13,550 nucleotides of DNA from DATBFX01 sp036558305 (lineage in GTDB: Bacteria; Chloroflexota; Chloroflexia; Thermomicrobiales; UBA6265): NCBI GenBank assembly GCA_036558305.1, contig DATBFX010000045.1:1-13550 (forward strand), given 5' to 3'. The notes beneath the pieces are model-generated. The model saw only the letters and a list, made by a program, of their open reading frames with translations, had not been told where the DNA came from and did no database searches. The position numbers and the translations under genes are program-made. Shown here in pieces: positions 1 through 7,351 of this stretch (position 1 is the first letter of the stretch; every line of letters begins with the position of its first letter).

Positions 1-879
1 GATCGCCGTGTAGCCGTAGCCGGGGGACAGGTTGCGCTGCAACTGGTGCGCGATCCCCGCCACCTCGCTCATCCCGGCCAGCCCGGCCAGCGCCCCGCTC
101 AACGCCATCACGACCACGATCTGCCGCCGCGTCCGCATCCCGGCGTAGCGCGCGGCGCGCGGGTTTTCCCCCATCACGCCCAACTCGTACCCCCACCGCG
201 TTCGCCGCAACGCGAACCAGAGCAGGACCGCGGCGACCAACCCGAAGACGAGTCCAAGGTGGACTCGGTAGTTCCCGTAGTGGGGCAGCGCGGCTGCCTC
301 CGGGAACGCCTTCGTACCGGGAAACCCGAATCCTTGCGGGTTTTTCCACGGTCCGAGGATGAGGTACTCGGAGAAGAGGATCGCCACGTAGTTGAGCATC
401 AGACTGGTGATCGTCTCGTTGGCACCGAGGTAGGCCCGCAGCACGCCGGGAATGAACCCCCAGGCACCGCCGCCGATCAACCCGGCGACCATCATCGCCG
501 GGATCAGGAGGACCGCCGGCCAATCGGGGAAAAGGTAAAGCGCCGTCCCCGTCGCGGCGATCGCCCCCAGATAAAACTGCCCCTCGGCGCCGATGTTCCA
601 GAGTTGCATCCGGAAGGCGATCGAAACGCCGAGTCCCGCCAACAGGAGCGGAATCGTTTTGACGAGCGTTTCGGCGAGCGCGAACCGGTCGCCGAGCGAA
701 CCCTGCACCATCGCCCGGTAGACCGCGAACGGGTTCTCGCCCGAGGCCAGGAGCAGAACACCGCAGGCAACCAGCGCCAGCAGAATCGAGAGGATCGGCA
801 CGAGCACCGTCGCCGCTCGCGACGGCACCAGGACCCGTTCGAACCGGAGCCGTCCCCCGGCGGTGGCGACCTCAGCCAT
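1..879 (-). CDS. Inner-membrane permease of a BMP-type (nucleoside-like) ABC transporter, C-terminus cut by window edge
   Basis: This gene encodes a membrane-spanning subunit of an ABC importer of the BPD_transp_2 (branched-chain amino acid/sugar/nucleoside) class. The 293 visible residues start at ATG 879-877 and run off the left edge with no stop. An N-terminal hydrophobic segment lies at about residues 22-46, and further hydrophobic stretches at about 75-90, 102-116, 121-145, 207-224 and 254-272. The family-typical motif NIGAEGQFYLGAIAA is at about 95-109, and NETITSLMLNYVA at 154-166 also fits. The start overlaps the ATPase stop by 8 nt (ATGGCTGA) and has no clear Shine-Dalgarno sequence, so translation is probably coupled to the ATPase. 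BMP cassettes normally contain a second, shorter permease, which would be expected just beyond position 1. The class is clear. The nucleoside substrate is inferred from the neighbouring BMP protein. Confidence 0.9.
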   Translation of the reverse strand, partial: MAEVATAGGRLRFERVLVPSRAATVLVPILSILLALVACGVLLLASGENPFAVYRAMVQGSLGDRFALAETLVKTIPLLLAGLGVSIAFRMQLWNIGAEGQFYLGAIAATGTALYLFPDWPAVLLIPAMMVAGLIGGGAWGFIPGVLRAYLGANETITSLMLNYVAILFSEYLILGPWKNPQGFGFPGTKAFPEAAALPHYGNYRVHLGLVFGLVAAVLLWFALRRTRWGYELGVMGENPRAARYAGMRTRRQIVVVMALSGALAGLAGMSEVAGIAHQLQRNLSPGYGYTAI

Positions 880-2491
880 GGGCGACCGCCGCGTCCGGTC
901 GAATCCCGGCCATCAACAGACCGAGGTGCTCCGGGTCTGCTCCCGCCGCCGCCACGGTGCCCACGAGGTGCCCGCCGTACATCACGGCGATCCGGTCGGC
1001 GAGCGCCAGCAATTCGTCCAGGTCTTCCGAGATGAGCAGGATCGCCGCGCCGCGCCGCCGCTGCTCGCGCAGCAAGCGGTGGATCGTCTCGGTCGCGCCG
1101 ACGTCGACGCCGCGCGTCGGATGGACGGCGACGATCACCCGCGGTTCGCCGGAGAGTTCGCGCGCCAGCAGCAACTTCTGTTGATTGCCGCCGGAGAGGA
1201 GACGCAGCCGCGTCCGCCGGCTCGGGGTCTTGACGTCGTAGTCGCGGATCAGGCGGTCGGCGAACGCCGCGATCGCGCCGGGGACCAGGAACGCGCCCCG
1301 CGCCAGCGGCGGCCGCCGATACCCGCGCAGGATCGCGTTGCCGGCGACGTCCAGGCCGGGGACCAAACCGTCGGCCAACCGGTCCTCCGGGACGTGGGCG
1401 ACACCCGCCGCCGCGATCTCCGCCGGAGACGCGTTGGTCGCGTCACGGCCGCCAACCCGGACCGTGCCACTCGTCGCCCGGCGCAGACCAGTGATCACTT
1501 CGGCAAGTTCTCGTTGCCCGTTCCCGGCCACCCCGGCGATGCCGAGCATCTCGCCGGCACGAACACCGAGGTCGACATCAACCAGTGCCGGCACCCCCCT
1601 ATCCCCGAGGGCGCCGACGCCGCGCAGCTCGAGGGCGGAAGGGGCGGAAGAGGGCGGAGATAACGCGATCCGATCTCCCCGCCCTTCTCCGCCCTCTTCC
1701 GCCCTCTTCCGCCCTCCGCCCTCCGCCTCCTCCGTCGGGTGCTCCACCAACGCCGCCAGCTCGCGGCCGACCATCAACCGCGCCAGGGTGTGGCGATCCG
1801 TCTCGTTCGCCCCAACCGTCGCCACGTTCTGCCCGCGGCGGAGGACCGTGACCCGGTCGGCGACCGCGAGGACCTCGTCCAGCTTGTGCGAAATGAAGAC
1901 GACGCAGAACCCCTCGGCGACCATGCCGCGCAGCGTCCGGATCAACCCGGTCGCCTCCTGCGGCGTCAGCACCGCCGTCGGTTCGTCCAGGACCAGGATC
2001 CTTGCCCCGCGGATCAAGGCCCGCAGGATCTCGACCCGCTGCTGCTCACCGACCGAGAGTTGCCAGATTCGCGCCTGGGGATCGACCTCCAGACCGAAGC
2101 GCGCGCCGAGCGTCCTCACCTCCCGCTCCACCGCGGCCGTGTCCAACCAGGCGCCTTGCCCGTCCCGCCCCAGGAGCATGTTCTCGGCGACGGTGAACGG
2201 TTCGACCAGCATGAAGTGCTGGTAGACCATCCCGATCCCGTGGGCAATCGCGTCACGCGGAGAATGGAACTGGACGGCTTGCCCGGCGACCGCCACCGTC
2301 CCCGCGTCCGGCCGGTACAACCCGGCGAGGACACTCATCAAGGTGCTTTTGCCCGCGCCGTTTTCGCCGATCAGCGCGTGCACCTCGCCGAACCGCGCGT
2401 CGAAGTCGACGCCGTCGTTGGCGACGACCCCGGCGAAGCGCTTGGTTATCCCCCGCATCTCGATGGCGAGAGACGGTTCGGCGGTGGGCAT
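872..2491 (-). CDS. ABC transporter ATP-binding protein with two fused nucleotide-binding domains (nucleoside/sugar type)
   Basis: This is the energising subunit of the BMP-type importer, a tandem ATPase of the RbsA/YufO type with 539 residues from ATG 2491. An upstream in-frame GTG at 2521 would add 10 residues but has no ribosome site, while GGCGAG precedes the ATG. Domain 1 has Walker A GENGAGKST (about 42-50), the Q-loop Gln near 91, signature LSVGEQQR (145-152), Walker B ILVLDEPT (165-172) and an H-loop SH (201-202). Domain 2 has a degenerate Walker A (GVAGNGQRE, about 320-328, without the Lys), signature LSGGNQQK (432-439) and a Walker-B-like VIVAVHPTRG with His where the catalytic Glu would stand. 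One degenerate half is typical of this family, so it is probably not a defect. The linker at about 250-286 is charged low-complexity sequence encoded by an inverted-repeat insertion. The gene overlaps the permease start by 8 nt. Confidence 0.95.
   Translation of the reverse strand: MPTAEPSLAIEMRGITKRFAGVVANDGVDFDARFGEVHALIGENGAGKSTLMSVLAGLYRPDAGTVAVAGQAVQFHSPRDAIAHGIGMVYQHFMLVEPFTVAENMLLGRDGQGAWLDTAAVEREVRTLGARFGLEVDPQARIWQLSVGEQQRVEILRALIRGARILVLDEPTAVLTPQEATGLIRTLRGMVAEGFCVVFISHKLDEVLAVADRVTVLRRGQNVATVGANETDRHTLARLMVGRELAALVEHPTEEAEGGGRKRAEEGGEGRGDRIALSPPSSAPSALELRGVGALGDRGVPALVDVDLGVRAGEMLGIAGVAGNGQRELAEVITGLRRATSGTVRVGGRDATNASPAEIAAAGVAHVPEDRLADGLVPGLDVAGNAILRGYRRPPLARGAFLVPGAIAAFADRLIRDYDVKTPSRRTRLRLLSGGNQQKLLLARELSGEPRVIVAVHPTRGVDVGATETIHRLLREQRRRGAAILLISEDLDELLALADRIAVMYGGHLVGTVAAAGADPEHLGLLMAGIRPDAAVAHG
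1631..1731. repeat. Intragenic inverted repeat A in the ATPase linker
   Basis: The left arm at 1642-1660 is perfectly complementary to the right arm at 1686-1704 (19 bp, 25-nt spacer). The right arm continues into tandem pyrimidine-rich units (GCCCTCTTCC twice, then CCGCCCTCCGCC-like) to about 1730. On the minus strand the element encodes the Glu/Gly/Arg-rich linker between the two ATPase domains and keeps the frame open. It looks like an inserted low-complexity palindromic element, since closely related transporters normally have a short linker at this point. Confidence 0.75.
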
Positions 2492-2532
2492 CGGCTTCTC
2501 GCCGGAGCCCAGGGTTGACACCCCGGGTTCAA

Positions 2533-2600
2533 GCGACGAAGCCCTTTCGGGGCCAGAACGGGTTTGCGCCGTCGTGCTAACCCCGAAGGGGCTTCGTCGC
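2533..2600. repeat. REP-like 20-bp inverted repeat between bmpA-type gene and ATPase gene
   Basis: The arms at 2533-2552 and 2581-2600 are complementary over 20 bp with a single mismatch (T at 2545 where a C would pair) and a 28-nt spacer. The element fills the middle of the 142-bp gap between the substrate-binding protein gene and the ATPase gene. Such a stem could partly terminate transcription or stabilise mRNA ends, giving more binding protein than ATPase and permease. It could equally be a dispersed palindromic repeat. No T-tract follows on either strand. Confidence 0.7.
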
Positions 2601-2604
2601 CTCA

Positions 2605-2626
2605 GCCCGGCCTTGCAAGACCGGGC
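2605..2626 (-). terminator. Small hairpin just after the substrate-binding protein stop codon
   Basis: GCCCGG at 2605-2610 pairs with CCGGGC at 2621-2626, and the self-complementary CTTGCAAG lies inside the loop. It sits 7 nt past the TAG stop (2634-2636, minus strand). There is no T-run, so it is more likely an mRNA-stabilising or attenuating stem than a full terminator. Confidence 0.4.
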
Positions 2627-2633
2627 AATCGAT

Positions 2634-3761
2634 CTAGCTCGGAATGTCGCCGTCGACGCCCTCGACGAACCAATTCATGTTCCAGATCTCGTCGTCCGTC
2701 ATCGACGCCCCCTCGGCGACCTTGTCCGCGCCCTTGTTGTCCTTGAGCGGTCCGGCGAAGATCGTCTGCAGCGTCGACTGACCGCTCTTGAATTTGTCGG
2801 CCTCGGCCAACGCCGGGTTCTTGACGTCGTCCGGCACCATCGCGCCGATCGGCGCCAGGTCGACCACGCCCTCCGGCCACCCGCCCCAGAAGGCCGAACT
2901 CTTCCAGGTACCGTCGAGCACATCTTGCACCGTCTGGATGTAGAACGGACCCCAGACGAACATCGGACTGGTCAGCGCCGCGTCCGGCACCTTCTTGCTC
3001 ATGTCGGAGTCGTAGCCGACGCCGTACGCTTTGTGCGCCGCCGCCGACTGGAGCGCCGCCGGGCTGTCCTGGTGCTGGGCGGTCACGTCGACGCCGCTGT
3101 CGAACAGCGCATCGGCCGCCGAACGCTCCTTTTGCGGATCGAACCAGGTGTTCGTCCAGACGACCTTGATCGTCGCCGCCGGGTTGACCTTGCGGACGCC
3201 GAGCGTGAACGAGTTGATCCCCCGGATCACCTCGGGGATCGGGTAGGCGGCGACGTAGCCGATCTTGTTGGTCTTGGTCATCTTGCCGGCGATCAGCCCC
3301 GAGACGTAGCGCGGCTGCTCGATTTTCGCCATCCCGGTGCCGACGTTGTCGGCGGTCTTGTAGCCGGAGATGTGGATGAAGGTCGTGCCTGGGAAATCCT
3401 TGGCAACGTTGATCGTCGGGTCCATGAATCCGAAGGAGGTGGTGAAGATCAGCTTGTATTCCTTCTGGGCGAAATCGCGAATGGCGCGCTCGGCGTCGGA
3501 CGGCGTCTCCGGGATGTTCTCCAGGTAAGCCGTCTCCACCTTGTCGCCGAAGTGCGCGATGACCGCCTGTCGCCCCTGCTCGTGCGCGTAGGTCCAGCCG
3601 TCGTCGGTGATCGGTCCGACGTAGACGAACCCGATCTTCAGCTTGTCGTCCTGCGCCAGCCCGAGGCGCCCGCTCGCCGGCAGCATCGCCGCGATCGCCG
3701 CCGCGCCGAAGCCGCCGATCACCCGCCGCCGTGAAATCGTGAATCGGTTCTCGCTCTCCAT
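2634..3761 (-). CDS. BMP-family ABC transporter substrate-binding protein
   Basis: This is the extracytoplasmic binding protein of the ABC importer encoded next to it, a member of the BmpA/PnrA-like family (375 residues), whose characterised members bind purine nucleosides or related compounds. ATG 3761-3759 is preceded by a strong ribosome site, GGAGG at 3772-3768. The N-terminus has a Tat-like signal, SRRRVIGG at about 10-17, followed by an Ala/Gly-rich hydrophobic stretch and a possible cut near GLAQ-DD (34-39). No lipobox Cys is present, unlike most BMP lipoproteins. The mature part begins LKIGFVYVGPITDDGWTYAH (41-60), and TSFGFMDPTINVAKDFPGTT is a typical BMP segment. The ATPase and permease genes follow in the same direction. 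The family call is firm. Ligand identity is inferred, and XDH-type genes upstream favour a purine or nucleoside-like compound. Confidence 0.93.
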   Translation of the reverse strand: MESENRFTISRRRVIGGFGAAAIAAMLPASGRLGLAQDDKLKIGFVYVGPITDDGWTYAHEQGRQAVIAHFGDKVETAYLENIPETPSDAERAIRDFAQKEYKLIFTTSFGFMDPTINVAKDFPGTTFIHISGYKTADNVGTGMAKIEQPRYVSGLIAGKMTKTNKIGYVAAYPIPEVIRGINSFTLGVRKVNPAATIKVVWTNTWFDPQKERSAADALFDSGVDVTAQHQDSPAALQSAAAHKAYGVGYDSDMSKKVPDAALTSPMFVWGPFYIQTVQDVLDGTWKSSAFWGGWPEGVVDLAPIGAMVPDDVKNPALAEADKFKSGQSTLQTIFAGPLKDNKGADKVAEGASMTDDEIWNMNWFVEGVDGDIPS

Positions 3762-3798
3762 CTCGGTCCTCCGTTACTCCGTCATGCCGAACGCGCCA

Positions 3799-3820
3799 AC
3801 CCGGTCCCCACCGACCGGGT
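3799..3820. promoter_or_regulatory. Hairpin in the leader of the substrate-binding protein gene
   Basis: ACCCGGTC at 3799-3806 pairs perfectly with GACCGGGT at 3813-3820 across a 6-nt loop. It lies in the 89-bp gap between the DUF3830 stop and the binding-protein start. It may act as an intercistronic processing or attenuation stem. No convincing promoter was found beside it. Confidence 0.35.
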
Positions 3821-3850
3821 CCACTTCCGTCTCGTTCGCGGGGCAATTTC

Positions 3851-4258
3851 TCAAATGCCGGAGAATTCTATATCTTGTGCCCCCTCCCACAACACGAGCC
3901 GACCGACCTTTTTCAGGTATTCCTTCCCCTCGACGATCGTCAGGAAGTGATTGCCCGCCAGTTGACCCATCTTGCTCGCGAAGAGCGTCCCCCCATAGGG
4001 AAACAGGATCTCGGTCTCGCTGAACCCGCCGGGGTAGAGCAGGATCTCCCCGGCCGCCGGGTGCGACGTGTGGTTTTCGAACCCGACGCCCACCTCGAAT
4101 TCGCCGAGGGGAACCCAGGCGGCCTCTCCGCTCCACCGTGCCTGAATCAGCTTCTGCCGGAACGGCAACAGCCTCGCGAACGCCGCGCACGTCTTCGGCG
4201 CGGCCTCCTCTTCCCAACGCGCGACGAATCGGTAGGGGCCGACGGTGATGCTCAACAT
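3851..4258 (-). CDS. DUF3830 family protein (cyclophilin-like fold)
   Basis: This is a 135-residue soluble protein without a signal peptide or membrane segment. It matches the DUF3830 pattern. RWSGEAAWVPLG is at about 41-52, ENHTSHPAAGEILLYPGG at 61-78, and PYGGTLFASKMGQLAGNHF at about 87-105. The family is thought to have a cyclophilin-like beta-barrel fold, but its biochemical role is not known to me. Start ATG 4258-4256 has a GGAG about 10 nt upstream. The gene lies 42 bp after the toxin gene and 89 bp before the BMP binding protein. That setting, together with an XDH-type enzyme, suggests an accessory role in uptake or breakdown of a nucleobase-like or amide compound. The family call is good and the role is inference. 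Confidence 0.85.
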   Translation of the reverse strand: MLSITVGPYRFVARWEEEAAPKTCAAFARLLPFRQKLIQARWSGEAAWVPLGEFEVGVGFENHTSHPAAGEILLYPGGFSETEILFPYGGTLFASKMGQLAGNHFLTIVEGKEYLKKVGRLVLWEGAQDIEFSGI

Positions 4259-4300
4259 GCTGCCAATGCTCCGTTTCGTCGACGCCCTGTGAGCGCCCTG

Positions 4301-4786
4301 CTATCCGGAAGCGATGCCATCACCCGCTTGCGTCTGCGACGCGTAGTCGCCCAGCCAGATTGCGAGTGGAAACTGCGTGCCAAGAGCATTGCGTAACCGA
4401 AGATCGGCATGCACGAATGGATGCTGGGTGGATTCGGCGAGGGCCAAATACAATCCGTCGTAGAATGAACACCCGAATCGCACGGCCTGATCACTCGCGG
4501 CCAGGATGACATCGTCGTCGCGCACTGTCGTGATCGGCCAGGCGAGAAAGCCGGCGATCGCCCGTCGGACTTGCTCAAGCGTCAGGCGATTTGTCCTCAT
4601 GGCATTGCGAAAGGCACTGGGAACCTCGTAGCGGATGTGCTCGGGCGCGACCAGTTGAATCCGGTCCTCCCGGAAGTCGGTCAGGAGAGTATCGGCAGCG
4701 GTGAGGTCGTCCTCGTCGCGGAGATACCACTTCACCGCGACCGAGGCATCGACGATGGAGCGAGGCAACTGGGGATCAGGCTCCAT
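4301..4786 (-). CDS. PIN-domain ribonuclease toxin, VapC-like
   Basis: This is a small PIN-domain protein of 161 residues from ATG 4786-4784. An upstream in-frame GTG at 4825 lies deep inside the antitoxin gene and is less likely. The acidic PIN residues are visible: Asp13 in IVDASVAVKWY, Glu54 in IRYEVPSAFRNAM, Asp110 in SFYDGLYLALAE, and Asp128 in VHADLRLRNAL. VapC-type proteins cut RNA, often tRNA, in a metal-dependent way and are held inactive by the cognate antitoxin. The start overlaps the end of the upstream small gene by 11 nt and has no ribosome site of its own, which fits translational coupling in a toxin-antitoxin pair. The length is slightly above the 130-145 residues usual for VapC, mainly in the C-terminal tail. 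Confidence 0.88.
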   Translation of the reverse strand: MEPDPQLPRSIVDASVAVKWYLRDEDDLTAADTLLTDFREDRIQLVAPEHIRYEVPSAFRNAMRTNRLTLEQVRRAIAGFLAWPITTVRDDDVILAASDQAVRFGCSFYDGLYLALAESTQHPFVHADLRLRNALGTQFPLAIWLGDYASQTQAGDGIASG

Positions 4787-4985
4787 CGGATTCGTCGCGC
4801 GACTGCCGGACCAGATCGGCCGCACTTAGCCCGATCGGCCCGATTTCATCACGCAGGGCCATCGCCTGAGCGAAGAGAGTTCGTCGTCGCTCGATTTCTT
4901 CTGCAGAAGCACGTGGGATCGTCGGCAACTCGATCCGGGTGAGCGTTGCCACCGATCGCCTTTCCAATTCATCGAATTGTCCCAT
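4776..4985 (-). CDS. Putative antitoxin partner of the VapC-like toxin
   Basis: This is a 69-residue, highly charged, mostly helical small protein placed directly before the PIN toxin and overlapping it by 11 nt. ATG 4985-4983 is preceded by AGAGG with 8-nt spacing, which decides for it over the GTG one codon upstream. I do not recognise a clear AbrB, RHH or Phd DNA-binding domain. The region ASAEEIERRRTLFAQAMALR (about 27-46) is predicted helical, and the end, GLSAADLVRQSRDE, could wrap the toxin as antitoxin tails do. The identification rests on gene order, size and overlap, not on sequence family. Confidence 0.7.
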   Translation of the reverse strand: MGQFDELERRSVATLTRIELPTIPRASAEEIERRRTLFAQAMALRDEIGPIGLSAADLVRQSRDESDGA

Positions 4986-5095
4986 CACGTTGTCCTCTCA
5001 CACCGGATCAGCATCCGTGAGACACAGCACGTAAAGGATCGGCCACGAATGCCTTCGTTCGCACCCATCCGGCGCCATCGAATCGTAGCACGGCG

Positions 5096-7351
5096 TCAGG
5101 GGCTGATCCCCGCCTCCATCAGCGCCGTCAGCACCCGCTCCGGCGTCATCGGCTGCCGGGTCACCCAGACACCGGTCGCGTCGTGGATGGCGGCGGCGAC
5201 GGCCGCGGCGAAGGGGACCAGCGGCATCTCGGCGACGCCGCGCGCGCCGTAGGGACCGTTCGGATCCGCCAGTTCCAGGATGACCGGGACGATTTCGGTC
5301 GGCATGTCGAGCGCGGTCGGCAGCAGGTAGTTGTTGAAGTAGCGCGTCACGACGCGTCCCTGCTCGACCTGGAAGTCTTCGAGCAGCGCATAGCCGAGGG
5401 CCTGGGCCAGACAACCCTCGATCTGGCCCTCCACCTGCTGGCGGTTGATCGCCTTCCCGACGTCGTGGACACTGACGATGCGCAGGACCTGGACCTGCCC
5501 GGTCAAGAGGTTGACTTCGACCTCGACCGCCTGCGCCGCGTAGCCGTAGCAGTAGTTAGGCGTCCCCGCACCGGTCACCTCGTCGAGCGGCGTCGTCGCC
5601 GGGGGCCGGTACTGGTGGGTTGCGGCCACGAATTCCTGCTCGGTATCCCGCCACTCCGCGAGGGCCTTCGCCGCGGCCTCGGCCACCGCGCGCCCGGCCA
5701 TCAAGGTGAGCCGCGACGCGGACGCACTCCCCGCGTTCGGCGCCTCGGCGCTGTCGTCGGTTACCATCTCGACCCGCTCGATCGGCAACCCCAGCGTCTC
5801 CGCCGCGATCTGCCTCAGCGCCAGGTGCGCCCCCTGCCCAACATCCGCGGCTCCCACTCGCACCCGCCCCCGCCGCTCCTCCTCGAACCGCCCGCTCAAC
5901 TCGACCGTCGCCGTCGCCTGCTCCGGAAACCCGAACGAGTACCCCACGTTCTTGATCCCGCAGGCGAGACCGAGACCGCGCCGCGTAGGCGGCGAGGCGG
6001 CGAGGCGGCGAGGCGGCGAGGGAGAGGCGGAAGGCGGAGGGCGGAGGGCGGATGAGATATTGTCCCCCGTTTCCTTCGTCCTTGCCGCCTCGCCGCCTTG
6101 CCGCCTCGCCGCCTCGTCGACGCATCGCTCGAACACCTCGCGGATGCTGACACCCGCGGGCAGGACGTTCTGCGTCGGTTCGAGACTCCCCTCGCGGTAG
6201 AGATTGCGGCGGCGGATTTCGCTGGGGTCGAGGCCGAGGGCGTGGGCGAGGCGGGTGACCATGATCTCGGCCGCGAACTGACCCTGGGGCGCGCCGAACC
6301 CGCGGAAGGCGCCGGATGGGACGTTGTTGGTGTAGACGGCGTAGCCGTCGACGCTGATATTCGGGACGTCGTAGGCGCCGCTGGCGAAGAGGGAGGCGAC
6401 CTTGATGACTTCGACACTGGTCGATGCGTAGGCACCGCCGTCGGCGACCACTTCGGCTTCGACGGCGGTGATCCTGCCCGCCCGTGTCGCGCCCCACCGG
6501 CAGCGGATCGTCATCGGGTGCCGCTTGTGGTGGGCGACGATCGACTCCTCGCGATTCCAGACCAACGCGGCGGGTCGCCCCAGCTTCCAGACCGCGAGCG
6601 CCAGGAGGTGCTGCAACGACAAGTCCTCGCGCCCACCGAATGCCCCGCCGATCGCGGCGTAGCGTACGACCACGCGATCGTCCGGCAACCGGAGCATCTT
6701 TGCGATTTGCTTCCGATCCTCGTGCAGCCACTGACCGGCCGTCTCGACGACGATGCGCCCCGCGTCGTCGCGGTAGGCGATGCCGGCTTCCGGTTGGAGG
6801 TAGGCGTGTTCCTGCCATCCGGTCGTGAACTCGCCGTCGAGGACGACGTCGGCCTCGGCAAACCCCCTGGCGACGTCGCCTTTCCGGATCGGCCGGTGGA
6901 GGAGGACGTTGGTTCCCTTTGCGGCGTGGACGAGCGGAGCCCCGGCCGCCATCGCCGCACGCGGGTCGAACACTGCCGGCAGCTCGACGTAGTCGACCGC
7001 GACGAGACCGGCGCCCGCCGCCGCCGCCGCCGCCGATTCGGCGGCGACGAGCGCGACCTTGTCGCCCTCGAACCGCACGACATCGTCGCAGAAGACGGGT
7101 TGGTCGTCCTCGATCAGCCCGTGGGCATTGTAGGGGACGTCGGCGGCGGTGAGCACCGCGACGACACCCGGTTGGGCGAGGGCGGCCGTCGGATCGATCC
7201 CGCGGATGCGGGCGTGCGGCCGCCCGGCAAAGACGACCTTCAAGTGCAGCATACCGGGGCGGATCAGATCGCCGGGGTATTGGGTGGCACCGGTCACTTT
7301 GCCGAGCGCGTCCGGTCGCGGCAGCGCGGCGCCGATCACGGTCGCCGTCAC
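5096..7351 (-). CDS. Molybdopterin-binding large subunit, xanthine dehydrogenase family
   Basis: This is the catalytic subunit of a molybdenum hydroxylase that oxidises purines, other N-heterocycles or aldehydes, with electrons passing to the FAD/Fe-S partner. The start is GTG 7351-7349, preceded by GGAGGA with 5-nt spacing, and its GTGA overlaps the stop of the FAD/Fe-S gene. The length is 751 residues. Visible motifs are QEHAYLQPEAGIA (180-192), the Mo-cofactor loop GGAFGG (235-240), RGFGAPQG (350-357), DVGQGAH (504-510), HDVGKAIN (629-636) and GARGVAE with the probable catalytic Glu708. The RGFGAPQ loop, in place of the AYRCSFR Cys loop of form-I CO dehydrogenase, argues for an XDH-type enzyme. 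Residues about 413-457 are a low-complexity stretch encoded by an inverted repeat, between the two cofactor-binding subdomains. The true substrate is unknown. A purine fits the adjacent BMP importer. Confidence 0.93.
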   Translation of the reverse strand: MTATVIGAALPRPDALGKVTGATQYPGDLIRPGMLHLKVVFAGRPHARIRGIDPTAALAQPGVVAVLTAADVPYNAHGLIEDDQPVFCDDVVRFEGDKVALVAAESAAAAAAGAGLVAVDYVELPAVFDPRAAMAAGAPLVHAAKGTNVLLHRPIRKGDVARGFAEADVVLDGEFTTGWQEHAYLQPEAGIAYRDDAGRIVVETAGQWLHEDRKQIAKMLRLPDDRVVVRYAAIGGAFGGREDLSLQHLLALAVWKLGRPAALVWNREESIVAHHKRHPMTIRCRWGATRAGRITAVEAEVVADGGAYASTSVEVIKVASLFASGAYDVPNISVDGYAVYTNNVPSGAFRGFGAPQGQFAAEIMVTRLAHALGLDPSEIRRRNLYREGSLEPTQNVLPAGVSIREVFERCVDEAARRQGGEAARTKETGDNISSALRPPPSASPSPPRRLAASPPTRRGLGLACGIKNVGYSFGFPEQATATVELSGRFEEERRGRVRVGAADVGQGAHLALRQIAAETLGLPIERVEMVTDDSAEAPNAGSASASRLTLMAGRAVAEAAAKALAEWRDTEQEFVAATHQYRPPATTPLDEVTGAGTPNYCYGYAAQAVEVEVNLLTGQVQVLRIVSVHDVGKAINRQQVEGQIEGCLAQALGYALLEDFQVEQGRVVTRYFNNYLLPTALDMPTEIVPVILELADPNGPYGARGVAEMPLVPFAAAVAAAIHDATGVWVTRQPMTPERVLTALMEAGISP
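5987..6114. repeat. Intragenic inverted repeat B made of tandem 8-mers, in the large subunit gene
   Basis: Four tandem copies of AGGCGGCG (5987-6018) face four tandem copies of YGCCGCCT (6083-6114), giving 32-nt complementary arms with only two G/T mismatches. The 64-nt spacer holds further GGCGGA-rich units and a short AT-rich core (GATGAGATATTG). The element stays open in the coding frame and encodes an Arg/Ala/Pro/Ser-rich loop. The arrangement (arms, GGCGGA units, short AT-richer core, C-run) resembles element A. Confidence 0.8.

Noticed and set aside
46..3734. Long plus-strand open frames opposite the transporter genes (46-1035, 1338-2225, 2343-3734)
   Set aside because: They are Arg/Pro/Asp-rich without motifs, while the minus strand encodes clear permease, ATPase and binding protein.
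3762..3850. Purine riboswitch before the binding-protein gene
   Set aside because: The only structure is a single 8-bp hairpin. The conserved purine-riboswitch core and its three-way junction are not present.
5096..7351. Form-I carbon monoxide dehydrogenase large subunit
   Set aside because: The AYRCSFR active-site loop with Cys is absent. The corresponding loop reads AFRGFGAPQ, as in xanthine-dehydrogenase-type enzymes.
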